Shown: positions 1 through 6,802, counted from the first letter of the stretch. The stretch: 8,390 bases of DNA from Chloroflexota bacterium (GCA_026389635.1 JAPLHM010000110.1:1-8390), one strand, 5' to 3'. Numbers and translations are program-made. Notes: a model not told the origin generated them from the letters alone.

Positions 1-1701
1 AACGCTGTAGGTGCCGGGGTCGTTCCTGCTGACCTTGAAGCTGACCGGGGTAGACTGGCCGCTGGAGAGCGCAATCCCCTTTGAATCCGCCTCCTGCCCG
101 TTGACATACAGTATCACCTTGGTGGTGCCGTTGGAGCCGCCGTTGTTGGTGACCGTGGCTGTCACTTCAACCTGCTCACCGGGTCCTGCCTTGGATGCCG
201 CAACGGTGGCATTTTGCACCACGAAAACAGGCGGGATGTACGGCTTCGCAGCGATTGTCCCTGCACCACCGCTGCCGCCCGTTTTATTAGGAAGTAGTGG
301 TATAGCCATGAATCCGCCGGTCAACTGGCACCTGCAGACGGGCGTTATCACCGTGACACTCATGGCTCCAACTGCGCCGGTTGTGATGGTGATATTTGCC
401 GTTATCTTCGAATCTGAGTTAACCGTAAAGCTATTCACTGTTATTCCCGGGCCGAAGCTGACAGACGTGGCCCCACTGAAATTGGTACCCTTTATGGTGA
501 CATCGAAGGTCTGCCCCGTCTGGCCGTAGGCAGGATCGACAGCGGTGACGGTGCATACTGGTGGCGGTGGTGCCGAGTGGGCCTTGAGCAGTGTCATCAG
601 CGCCCAGCAGGTGCTGCGCACCCATGGGGAATACTCACCGTGGCCTCCACCTTCCCAGTGGCCATCGACTTTCTGTTGGGCCACGAGCACATCTGCAAAG
701 TCGTTGTACCAGTTGTGGCCGGAGAAGGTCGTTATGCCCATCTCGGTAAAGCCTTTAGTGGCCGCTATCGTGGCGATGTAGGAGGGACGGGTACCGGGCG
801 GGTTGCCGCGCCAGCCAGGATCGTTGGATAGGTCACCCCAGTGCGTGTTTAAATAAGTAAGAGCCTCCTGTACCCTCGGTGTGATTAGCGTGCTTCCACA
901 TAGTTTCTGAGCAAAGAGTAGGTGCCCTGTCTTGTAAACATTGACCCAGTAACCTGGTTCCGTATATCCTGCGCCGCCGAAATCAGAACCGACCGTGTGT
1001 GTCTGAATATACTCGTTCCACAGGGCAAGATTGGTGAGCAGGCCTGCCGGAATTATGCAGCCCATGCTGTTCTGGGCGTAGCCCAAACCCATGGTAGCCC
1101 AACCCGTGGCTGACTGGTCGCCATCCGTAGTTGGAGATCCTTTAACATAATACCAGGCTCCGATGTTTATGCCGGACGGTACCTGCGCGGAGTACAGCCA
1201 GTCCACTGCCGCCTGCGCTACCGCTTTGTAGGTCATACCAGCGAGCGCACCGCCGACAACTGTAGCCGTGGGCGCGCCGCTGCGGGCGATGCCCATCAGG
1301 CAGGGGCCGGTCTGATAGGCGTTATTGCCGCCCACATTCCAGTAGACCCAATCATGGCCCACATTATCTCGCGTAGCATTTGCAAGAAGGTAGTCGAGCC
1401 CTTTTTGCACTTGAGTGTGGTAGATATAGCCAGAGTTGAGCGGTGTCGTGCCTAATTGCTCGGCATAGTGCTCCAGCGTGGCCACGGCGAAGCCGGTGTC
1501 AGCGGCATAGCCGCCAAGCCAACTGCCGTTCAGTTGCTGTTGCGTTACCAACCACGCACAGCCTTTGGCAAGGGCGGTGTCGATCTCGGCCTGCGTAGCC
1601 GCCTCCACGCGTGCGGGCTGCGCCAGGCTGACCGCCGGCAACACCATCATCAGCGCGATGAAGACATATAAAAAGTTGCGAACCAAACTGCGAACTCTCA
1701 T
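1..1701 (-). CDS. Secreted alpha/alpha-toroid (prenyltransferase/squalene-cyclase-like repeat) protein with TIG and CARDB domains, C-terminus cut by window edge
   Basis: An uninterrupted minus-strand frame of 567 codons runs from the ATG at 1701 to base 1 without a stop, so the C-terminus lies outside the window. Residues 1-34 form a signal peptide (basic MRVRSLVR, then a hydrophobic core ending near ARVEA). Residues ~37-374 are an alpha/alpha-toroid repeat domain: units beginning QQQLNGSW (55-61) and QQKVDGHWEGG (342-352) and helices such as SATGWATMGLGYA (197-209) recall the ISOPREN_C2-like superfamily. No DxDD cyclase motif is seen, so a terpene cyclase is unlikely. A short proline linker (PPPP) leads to a TIG/IPT beta-sandwich (~383-453), a Gly-rich linker, and a CARDB-like domain (~495 onward; VTNNGGSNGTTKVILYVNG). 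The start is supported by GGAGGAG at 1708-1714, six bases upstream. The role is probably extracellular recognition or adhesion; the substrate is unknown. Domain calls are from motif recognition only. Confidence 0.85.
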   Translation of the reverse strand, partial: MRVRSLVRNFLYVFIALMMVLPAVSLAQPARVEAATQAEIDTALAKGCAWLVTQQQLNGSWLGGYAADTGFAVATLEHYAEQLGTTPLNSGYIYHTQVQKGLDYLLANATRDNVGHDWVYWNVGGNNAYQTGPCLMGIARSGAPTATVVGGALAGMTYKAVAQAAVDWLYSAQVPSGINIGAWYYVKGSPTTDGDQSATGWATMGLGYAQNSMGCIIPAGLLTNLALWNEYIQTHTVGSDFGGAGYTEPGYWVNVYKTGHLLFAQKLCGSTLITPRVQEALTYLNTHWGDLSNDPGWRGNPPGTRPSYIATIAATKGFTEMGITTFSGHNWYNDFADVLVAQQKVDGHWEGGGHGEYSPWVRSTCWALMTLLKAHSAPPPPVCTVTAVDPAYGQTGQTFDVTIKGTNFSGATSVSFGPGITVNSFTVNSDSKITANITITTGAVGAMSVTVITPVCRCQLTGGFMAIPLLPNKTGGSGGAGTIAAKPYIPPVFVVQNATVAASKAGPGEQVEVTATVTNNGGSNGTTKVILYVNGQEADSKGIALSSGQSTPVSFKVSRNDPGTYSV

Positions 1702-1789
1702 GAAGCACTCCTCCGATTATTTACTCCAGATACGTACACCGGACAACCTCGCTCCAGGCAAGATACCCGCCCGCATCTGATTGCTGCTC

Positions 1790-1818
1790 ATTGTTGCATG
1801 ATGAAATGGATATGTCAA
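1790..1818 (-). promoter_or_regulatory. Candidate sigma-70 promoter for the secreted toroid gene
   Basis: On the minus strand, TTGACA (1813-1818, perfect -35) is followed after exactly 17 bases by AACAAT (1790-1795, 4 of 6 to TATAAT). It lies about 89 bases upstream of the ATG at 1701, in the 157-bp gap after the protease gene. It would let the toroid gene be transcribed independently of the upstream protease-thioredoxin gene. No convincing terminator for the upstream gene is visible in the gap, so read-through is also possible. Confidence 0.5.
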
Positions 1819-1858
1819 GGGGGCAAATAGCCTTTTTTCAAAATTGCCATTCCATAAA

Positions 1859-3013
1859 TCAATATAGCTTTAATAGCGTGTCTATTCCCGCCGCGCAATT
1901 ATCGGGAAGCCCGTACCTCTTAATCTTGAGCTCACCATAAGTGTTGATAAGGTACATGGCCGGCAGACTGGCAGGTTTGTACAGGCTCGCCACCTGCCCG
2001 GTGGGATCCGGCAGGACCTCAAATTTTACCCCGTTTGCCGCAACCCATTCACGGACCGAGTTGTCACCTTCCCCGCTTATAACAACCAACACCTCCAGTT
2101 GATCCCGGGGCCAGGCGTCATATACCTGCGAGATACACTGCATAAGCTGTGAACAGCCGGGACAGGATATCCCGGCAAAAACCAGCAACACCTTCCTGCC
2201 TTTGAAAGAACCGAGGGAAACCTGTCTGCCGTCCAGGCCGGCAAGGGTGAACACGGGAGCTACGCATCCCACGTTAGGACAGATACGGGGAACCACGGAC
2301 CGCGGGGCGGTCGCCGCACCCGCAGGGCTTCCCGCAACGTTGCCTGTGCCGTCCACCAGCTTCATCAAGGCCGAGGCCTCGTCTATAGCCGTGGCAAAGG
2401 TGGTGCAGCCATCCCCAATATTGGTGTATTTGCTGTTCACGATGCCGATCACCTCACCGAAGCAATTGATCATGGGGCCTCCGCTGCTGCCCGGGTAAAC
2501 CTGCGCGCTGGACTGGATGAAACGGACTGCTACCATGGCTGGAAAGGCACATAGAAGGCCCTGTGATACGGTAGGCGACCCCGTACCGGCATAGGCAGGG
2601 TAGCCCGCGATGGCTACGGAGTCACCGGTCTGAAGCCCATCCGACTCGGCTGCGCTGCCAAGGTTGGCGCAGGCAAATTCCCCCTTCCCGCCTGCTATCT
2701 GGATAAGTGCAAGGTCCCTCGCCTGGTCGGTTGCCAGCACGCTGCCGGGGTACGCCATCCCGCCGTTGAGGGTCACGTAAGCCGTTTTCTCGGCGCCCAC
2801 GACATGCCAACTGGTCAGCACGTAACCCGATTTATGCACGATTACGCCCGAGCCCAGCTTATCCCCGGCCTCTATCCTCACCACCGCGGGATAGAGCCTG
2901 CGCGCGTTGTCCAGGCAGGGCGAGGTACTGCACGAAACCGCCAGGCCTCCGCAAATCAGGGCAACCAGGCCAAATAACATTGCCGGTTTAGAGATCAATT
3001 TATTCGCTATCAT
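1859..3013 (-). CDS. Putative lipoprotein: HtrA/trypsin-like serine protease fused to TlpA/peroxiredoxin-like thioredoxin domain
   Basis: 384 residues. The N-terminus is a hydrophobic export signal ending in LAVSC, a lipobox-like site that would make Cys28 the lipidated residue. Residues ~35-220 form an S1-family protease of the HtrA/DegP type. The catalytic triad is visible as His70 (TSWHVVG), Asp100 (ARDLALIQI) and Ser177 (PGSSGGP), so it should be active. No PDZ domain follows. Instead a linker with paired cysteines (CPNVGC, 245-250) leads to a thioredoxin fold at ~252-384, with redox motif CPGC (284-287), a strand motif KVLLVFAG just before it, and a cis-proline loop SLPAMYLI (Pro351). 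The second half resembles TlpA/ResA or AhpC/TSA proteins. It would act outside the membrane on misfolded or oxidised proteins (inference). The ATG at 3013 lacks a Shine-Dalgarno sequence but is the natural start for the signal peptide. Fusion of these two domains is unusual. Confidence 0.88.
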   Translation of the reverse strand: MIANKLISKPAMLFGLVALICGGLAVSCSTSPCLDNARRLYPAVVRIEAGDKLGSGVIVHKSGYVLTSWHVVGAEKTAYVTLNGGMAYPGSVLATDQARDLALIQIAGGKGEFACANLGSAAESDGLQTGDSVAIAGYPAYAGTGSPTVSQGLLCAFPAMVAVRFIQSSAQVYPGSSGGPMINCFGEVIGIVNSKYTNIGDGCTTFATAIDEASALMKLVDGTGNVAGSPAGAATAPRSVVPRICPNVGCVAPVFTLAGLDGRQVSLGSFKGRKVLLVFAGISCPGCSQLMQCISQVYDAWPRDQLEVLVVISGEGDNSVREWVAANGVKFEVLPDPTGQVASLYKPASLPAMYLINTYGELKIKRYGLPDNCAAGIDTLLKLY

Positions 3014-3019
3014 AGGCCA

Positions 3020-3050
3020 CTTATATTAGCACATTACCTTTGAGTATTAA
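3020..3050 (-). promoter_or_regulatory. Weak candidate promoter giving a leaderless mRNA for the protease-thioredoxin gene
   Basis: On the minus strand a TATAAG box (3020-3025) sits six bases before the ATG at 3013, so transcription would begin at or next to the start codon. A poor -35 (TTAATA, 3045-3050) lies 19 bases upstream. No AGGAGG-like sequence precedes the ATG, which fits a leaderless transcript. The -35 and spacing are weak, so this is tentative. Confidence 0.28.
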
Positions 3051-3091
3051 CCGGACGGGCCATACATTTATTTCCCCGCTACGGCGCAGGT

Positions 3092-3120
3092 TTCCCATAC
3101 AGCCTTGAACACATTATAAT
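3092..3120 (+). promoter_or_regulatory. Candidate promoter for the tandem receiver gene
   Basis: A perfect -10 box TATAAT (3115-3120) is preceded at 17 bases by TTCCCA (3092-3097; 4 of 6 to TTGACA). Transcription would begin near 3127, leaving a leader of only about seven A/T bases before the ATG at 3134, with no Shine-Dalgarno site. The transcript would therefore be nearly leaderless. It is divergent from the protease gene across a 120-bp spacer. Confidence 0.5.
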
Positions 3121-3133
3121 TAAATAAAATAAA

Positions 3134-3823
3134 ATGACTTTCAGGATCGTTATCGCCGACAGCAATGCTAAATTCATGAGCATGCTGGGACGCGCACTGC
3201 TCGATTCAGATTACTCCCTCTACCCCGCCGAGTCCCGGGAAACGGCACTGGAGCAGATCACGCAATATGACATCGATGCCTGCATCATTGACGTGGACCT
3301 CCCGGGCGGTATCGAGGAGGTGCTGCAGGCCTGCATGAACAAGTCGAAACCTATCGTGGCCATGGGCGCCTCTACCCTCAAGGAAACCGGCAAATTGGTC
3401 GAGATCATGTATTACGGCATACCTTATGTAAAGAAATTCAACGTCGAGGGTGAGGCCAAGCTGGACCATATCATAGCCAGGATGAACGTCCTGCTAAGGA
3501 CCCTGCTGATCTTCAGCAAGGAAGGCGAATACCAGCGCGGCGTTATTGCGGGACTTGAGAGCAAGGGCTACAAGGTGTTCACCACCGAGGCCTGCGAAGA
3601 CCTCATGCATACTTTCTTGCTGAGCGAACCCAAGGCGGTGCTGGTGTATTTCCCCAACGACGAGGAAATAGCGGAACTTAAAAAGATACGCAAATTGGAT
3701 AACCGCCTGCCCATCGCCGTTGTTCTAAACAACCTGCCCTCGGAAGCAATCGACCTCTTCCAGGATAAGTCCACCAAAATACTGGCCCGGGACGAGGTGT
3801 CCGACTACCTGGATAAACTCTGA
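3134..3823 (+). CDS. Tandem receiver-domain protein without output domain (second domain degenerate)
   Basis: 229 residues. Residues 3-~118 are a response-regulator receiver: first strand FRIVIADS with Asp9, probable phospho-acceptor Asp53 in CIIDVDLPGG, and a switch lysine near 100-101 in GIPYVKKF. The usual Ser/Thr before the fourth loop appears as Gly (PIVAMGAS), so switching may be altered. Residues ~122-229 repeat the fold (TLLIFSKEGEYQRGVIAGL, then KAVLVYFPN), but a Tyr (about 172) stands where the Asp should be, making this half a pseudo-receiver. No DNA-binding, enzymatic or kinase domain is present. It may work by protein contact, phosphate relay or as a competitor for a kinase. The start is fixed by the first beta strand beginning at residue 3. 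It is convergent with the adjacent histidine kinase gene (14-bp gap), which is a possible partner only by proximity. Confidence 0.82.
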   Translation: MTFRIVIADSNAKFMSMLGRALLDSDYSLYPAESRETALEQITQYDIDACIIDVDLPGGIEEVLQACMNKSKPIVAMGASTLKETGKLVEIMYYGIPYVKKFNVEGEAKLDHIIARMNVLLRTLLIFSKEGEYQRGVIAGLESKGYKVFTTEACEDLMHTFLLSEPKAVLVYFPNDEEIAELKKIRKLDNRLPIAVVLNNLPSEAIDLFQDKSTKILARDEVSDYLDKL

Positions 3824-3837
3824 CCTGCCGGGCCGGC

Positions 3838-5832
3838 TTAAATGCCCAGCGGTATGCTCAGGTCCACCGCCGTTCCCTGGCCGGGTTTGGACTGGATGGT
3901 CAGCGTTCCCCCCAGCAGCGAAACCCTCTCGTGCATGCCTACCAGTCCGAGTTTGCCGCTGTTCGACAGGTCCCCCACGGCCTCGGGCAGGTCGAACCCC
4001 TTCCCGTTATCCCTGATGGCGACGGTAAGCTGCGAATCGGCGAATTCAATGTTGACCTCCGCCCTGGCCGCCTCGGCGTGCTTGCCTATATTGTTGAGTG
4101 CCTCCTGGATGATCCTGAAGAGGATCAGCTCCATCTCGGGCAACAGCCTCTGCTCCTTGCCGGTTATCTTGATGGAGATGTCGATGCCGCTGTCCTCGGC
4201 CTTCTGCTTGACTAACCACTGGACGGCGGGCAACAAGCCCAGGTCATCGATGATGGATGGCCGCAGGTCCTGGCTGAACCGCCTGATGCCCTGGAGCGTG
4301 ACGCCTATCCTCTGGCGGATGTCCTGCAAGATTATTCTTTGCTGCTGGGAGAGGCCGACGTTATCACGCATAAAATTATCCATCTGCCTGGATATGGCGA
4401 AAAGGGCCTGCGCGGTGTCATCGTGCAATTCGCGTGATATCCTTTTGCGCTCCTCCTCCTGGGCCCGCGTGATCTGGTTCAGATAGTAGCGCAGGTTTTT
4501 CTGCATGCGCCTCTCCTCCGAGACGTCCCGCGCTATATGCTGGAAGCCCACCGGCTTGTCATCCACTGTCATCAGGATGGTGGTCAGGGTGAGCGTCCTC
4601 CTGATACCGTCCTTAGTCACTGTCTGCTGTTCGTAGGGCTGGTTAAAAGGTTCGCCTTTGAGCAATTTCTTGCCTACTTCCCTGCCCAACTTGAGCATCT
4701 CAGCGTCCATGAACTCCTGCACATTCCTGCCGATAAGTTCGTCAACCGGGTAACCCGAGATCATCAGCGTCGCGCGGTTGCCGGCTAATATCTTGCCATC
4801 CAGGTCCTGGAACCAGATGGCGTCATGTGCGTTTTCAAACAGGTTCCTGTAATCCCTGGCCGATTTGTAGAACTGGTCAGCGATCTCCCTGGCCTCCGCA
4901 TACAGCTTGGCGTTGGTCAGAGCTGAGGCTATCTGGCCTGCAATAGTGCTGAGCAGGTCGATCTCGTCTGGAAGGAAGGCCCGCGGACGCCGCATCCCCA
5001 CGCAGAGCGTGCCTATTACCTCTCCCTTGGATTTCATGGGCACTATGAGCAAGGGATGGATTTTATTGCGTATGACCACTGCGCGCGTCAGCCTGTGATC
5101 GCTCGAGGCATCGGGCACCAGCATGACCTCGCCCGTGGCCGCCACCTCCCCGTTGAACCCTTCACCGACCTTTACGTGATCAAGCTCCGCTGCGCTCTCC
5201 GGCGAGATCCCTTCATAGGCGGTCAGGATCATGTCGTTCTGCCGCGGCTCAATGGTATAGACCAGTATGACTTCAACTTCCATGACCTCCCCCACCATCT
5301 CGACGGCAGTCTCAATGACCTTGGCCGGCTCGAGGTACTGGCTGAGGGCGTTGGATATGGTGTTGAGCGTTGCCAGCCTCCTGGCATTGGCCCTCGCCTC
5401 GCGTATCCTGGCCTGCAACTGCTCCTGGGTATTCTCCAGTGCATTTACCGCTTTTTTATACCGCCTGTCGTCGTTCTCCTTAATGCGTATCCAGTAAAGG
5501 AATGCCAGGCCGGCTATGGTGACAAGTATCACTTCGAGTATGGCATCGCTGCGGTTGGCAGAATAAAACAGCGCCTGAGGCAGCATCACGGCCAGGGAGG
5601 CGCAAATGACTATGAGCGTTGGCAATATGCCGAAGACGAAACCGGTATAGAGGGCGATCAGCAGGAACAGGTTGCGCTCGATGGTGTGGCGGCTGAGGTT
5701 GAAAAGAAAGACGTCCGACTTGAAACCGCCGGGCCAGATTACGTCACGGTAGAGAAATAAGGTTACTACACCAAAAAGCGCGAGGATGATCCAGAAATGG
5801 TAGTTTGACCAGATTTTATGCGGAAATCTCAT
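3838..5832 (-). CDS. Membrane sensor histidine kinase, GAF-PAS-HisKA_3-HATPase_c (NarL/LuxR-partner type)
   Basis: 664 residues. Four predicted membrane segments (~12-28, 54-70, 71-90, 98-114) are followed by a charged coiled-coil linker (~118-152). A GAF domain (~155-310) and a PAS domain (~325-440; HDAIWFQDLDGKILAGN) form the cytoplasmic sensor part. A dimerisation/phosphotransfer domain of the HisKA_3 class (~455-530) has the motif RELHDDTAQAL with phospho-acceptor His470, and a second conserved stretch DLRPSIIDDLGLLPAV. The ATPase domain (~565-662) shows the N box (QEALNNIGKHA), G1 (DNGKGF, 608-613) and G2 (GLVGMHER). This kinase class pairs with LuxR-type regulators such as the one encoded just upstream. 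The signal is unknown; no haem- or metal-binding cysteine cluster is evident. An in-frame TAA lies eight codons upstream with no other start between, so the ATG at 5832 is secure despite no clear Shine-Dalgarno. It is likely co-transcribed with the regulator (50-bp gap). Confidence 0.93.
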   Translation of the reverse strand: MRFPHKIWSNYHFWIILALFGVVTLFLYRDVIWPGGFKSDVFLFNLSRHTIERNLFLLIALYTGFVFGILPTLIVICASLAVMLPQALFYSANRSDAILEVILVTIAGLAFLYWIRIKENDDRRYKKAVNALENTQEQLQARIREARANARRLATLNTISNALSQYLEPAKVIETAVEMVGEVMEVEVILVYTIEPRQNDMILTAYEGISPESAAELDHVKVGEGFNGEVAATGEVMLVPDASSDHRLTRAVVIRNKIHPLLIVPMKSKGEVIGTLCVGMRRPRAFLPDEIDLLSTIAGQIASALTNAKLYAEAREIADQFYKSARDYRNLFENAHDAIWFQDLDGKILAGNRATLMISGYPVDELIGRNVQEFMDAEMLKLGREVGKKLLKGEPFNQPYEQQTVTKDGIRRTLTLTTILMTVDDKPVGFQHIARDVSEERRMQKNLRYYLNQITRAQEEERKRISRELHDDTAQALFAISRQMDNFMRDNVGLSQQQRIILQDIRQRIGVTLQGIRRFSQDLRPSIIDDLGLLPAVQWLVKQKAEDSGIDISIKITGKEQRLLPEMELILFRIIQEALNNIGKHAEAARAEVNIEFADSQLTVAIRDNGKGFDLPEAVGDLSNSGKLGLVGMHERVSLLGGTLTIQSKPGQGTAVDLSIPLGI

Positions 5833-5882
5833 GTTACGTGGGCTTCTGCCAGGTTATTGAATATCCCTGCTGCAATAATTTA

Positions 5883-6548
5883 TTAAGGCAACTCCTCCAG
5901 TGTGAGCCAGCCTTTCTTCAACCCGTATACTATGGCCTCGGAGCGTGAACCCACGCCCAGCTTGTTGAATATGCTGCGAAGGTGGGTCTGAACCGTCCTC
6001 ACGCTCAATGTAAGGCTGTCGGCTATCTCCATGTTGCTCATGCCTTTGGCCGCCAGCCTGAGTACCTCCATCTCCCTGTCACTCAATACATCACCCGCCT
6101 TCTGCACGGTCTGCTCTTCAACAGGCGACCGCAGCCGGTTAAGCACCTTCTTCATTATCCTGGGATGCAGCACCGGCTCGCCGGTCATCACCTGGCGTAT
6201 GGCATCTATGAGTTCATCACCGCTGGATTCCTTGAGCAGGTAGCCGGCAGCGCCCGCCTCCAGGAGGGCGAAAACATATTCATCATCGTCGTAGCCGGTC
6301 AGGACCAGGATGGCCGTATTGGGATATATAGCCTTAACCTGCTTGGTAGCCTCGATCCCGTTCAGCCGCGGCATGGACACGTCCATGATGATTATGGCCG
6401 GCCTGAGTTTTTTAGCAAGTTCCACCGCCTCAATCCCGTCGCTGGCCTCACCCACTACTTCAAAATCCGCCTGCGATTCCAGCAAACGCCTGGTCCCTTC
6501 CCTGACTACTTTGTGATCTTCGGCCAGAAGTATCCTGACTTTCTCCAT
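5883..6548 (-). CDS. NarL/FixJ-type response regulator with LuxR-type HTH
   Basis: 221 residues, the usual length for the family. The receiver (~4-122) has Glu10/Asp11 (LLAEDHK), phospho-acceptor Asp56 (IIIMDVSMP), Thr84 (LVLTGY) and Lys106 (GYLLKES), so it should be phosphorylated normally. A linker leads to a GerE/LuxR helix-turn-helix (~153-217): LSDREMEVLRLAAKGMSNMEIA, whose recognition helix is in SVRTVQTHLRSIFNKLGV. It is the first gene of a two-gene minus-strand operon with the histidine kinase. The start ATG has GAGGGG (6558-6563) nine bases upstream, and a strong promoter sits just beyond. It is likely a DNA-binding activator or repressor; its own promoter and the divergent nuoE-like operon are the nearest candidate targets (inference). 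Confidence 0.94.
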   Translation of the reverse strand: MEKVRILLAEDHKVVREGTRRLLESQADFEVVGEASDGIEAVELAKKLRPAIIIMDVSMPRLNGIEATKQVKAIYPNTAILVLTGYDDDEYVFALLEAGAAGYLLKESSGDELIDAIRQVMTGEPVLHPRIMKKVLNRLRSPVEEQTVQKAGDVLSDREMEVLRLAAKGMSNMEIADSLTLSVRTVQTHLRSIFNKLGVGSRSEAIVYGLKKGWLTLEELP

Positions 6549-6571
6549 TTTCTGTATCCCCTCAGGATGTG

Positions 6572-6600
6572 ATTATATACACTATAAATACACTATTCAA
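6572..6600 (-). promoter_or_regulatory. Promoter of the response regulator-histidine kinase operon
   Basis: On the minus strand TTGAAT (6595-6600) is separated by exactly 17 bases from a perfect TATAAT (6572-6577). The predicted start near 6565 would give a leader of about 17 bases that begins almost at the Shine-Dalgarno GAGGGG (6558-6563). The spacer is filled by a tandem 9-bp repeat, suggesting that a regulator binds between the two hexamers. Confidence 0.65.
6577..6596 (-). repeat. Tandem 9-bp direct repeats ATAGTGTAT within a promoter spacer (candidate operator)
   Basis: Two exact copies of ATAGTGTAT (minus strand; 6588-6596 and 6577-6585) are separated by two bases, a period of 11 bp, close to one helical turn. 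They fill the spacer of the regulator promoter and touch both hexamers. A protein bound there would block RNA polymerase. Autoregulation by the encoded LuxR-type regulator is a natural but untested idea. Confidence 0.55.
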
Positions 6601-6621
6601 GCCGCGGCGCTTTCCCTTTCA

Positions 6622-6641
6622 GCATAAATGCTTATGCATTT
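6622..6641. repeat. Overlapping AT-rich inverted repeats
   Basis: Two 6-bp inverted repeats overlap: GCATAA/TTATGC (6622-6627 and 6632-6637) and AAATGC/GCATTT (6626-6631 and 6636-6641), each with a 4-base centre. They lie about 60 bp upstream of the regulator's predicted transcription start. They may be a protein-binding site or a by-product of local AT-rich sequence. Confidence 0.35.
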
Positions 6642-6668
6642 TAAGCTTTAAGACGGATGGAACCGGGC

Positions 6669-6699
6669 CCTGATTGTATTAGATTATTATACAGTCAGG
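6669..6699. repeat. 11-bp imperfect inverted repeat with TGA(C/T)TGTA half-sites (candidate operator)
   Basis: The left arm CCTGATTGTAT (6669-6679) and the right arm ATACAGTCAGG (6689-6699) are inverted copies matching at 10 of 11 positions around a 9-base AT-rich centre. The one mismatch would be a G-U pair in RNA. No U-tract follows, so it does not look like a terminator. Its half-site recurs in the palindrome at 6786-6797. Its centre is about 87 bp upstream of the predicted nuoE-operon start, typical of an activator or remote operator site. Confidence 0.5.
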
Positions 6700-6735
6700 A
6701 CACCTGTTTCCCCCATCTGTCAGGCTGGGCGGTCA

Positions 6736-6764
6736 TTGACTTTGCATATGAAAAGTAATAGAAT
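6736..6764 (+). promoter_or_regulatory. Promoter of the nuoE/nuoF-like operon
   Basis: TTGACT (6736-6741; 5 of 6 to consensus) and TAGAAT (6759-6764; 5 of 6) are separated by exactly 17 bases. The predicted start is near 6771, giving a leader of about 100 bases ahead of the ATG at 6871. That leader carries a perfect palindrome and a terminator-like hairpin. Confidence 0.62.
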
Positions 6765-6785
6765 TTTCCGTCGGTTGGGCCGTTT

Positions 6786-6797
6786 GACTGTACAGTC
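6786..6797. promoter_or_regulatory. Perfect 12-bp palindrome GACTGTACAGTC (candidate operator)
   Basis: GACTGTACAGTC is identical to its reverse complement. It lies about +16 to +27 from the predicted transcription start, a position suited to a repressor. Having no loop, it cannot form a useful RNA hairpin and is more likely a DNA site for a dimer. Its half TGACTGTA (6785-6792) also occurs, inverted, at 6690-6697. Confidence 0.5.
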
Positions 6798-6802
6798 TCA
6801 CC

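Noticed and set aside
11..529. Plus-strand open frame opposite the secreted toroid gene
   Set aside because: No domain is recognisable and there is no ribosome site; the minus-strand frame through the same bases encodes clear TIG and CARDB domains.
1820..1848. GGCAA/TTGCC arms and a T-run after the protease gene as a terminator
   Set aside because: Only five pairs around a long loop, and on the minus strand no U-tract follows; the T-run reads in the plus direction, where there is no upstream gene.
3824..3837. GC-rich GCCGGGCCGGC between convergent genes as a bidirectional terminator
   Set aside because: The stem would be only four pairs with a three-base loop and there is no U-tract on either strand.
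5854..5878. TTATTG/CAATAA inverted repeat between the regulator and kinase genes
   Set aside because: Six AT-rich pairs with a 13-base loop and no U-tract; expected by chance and does not argue against co-transcription.
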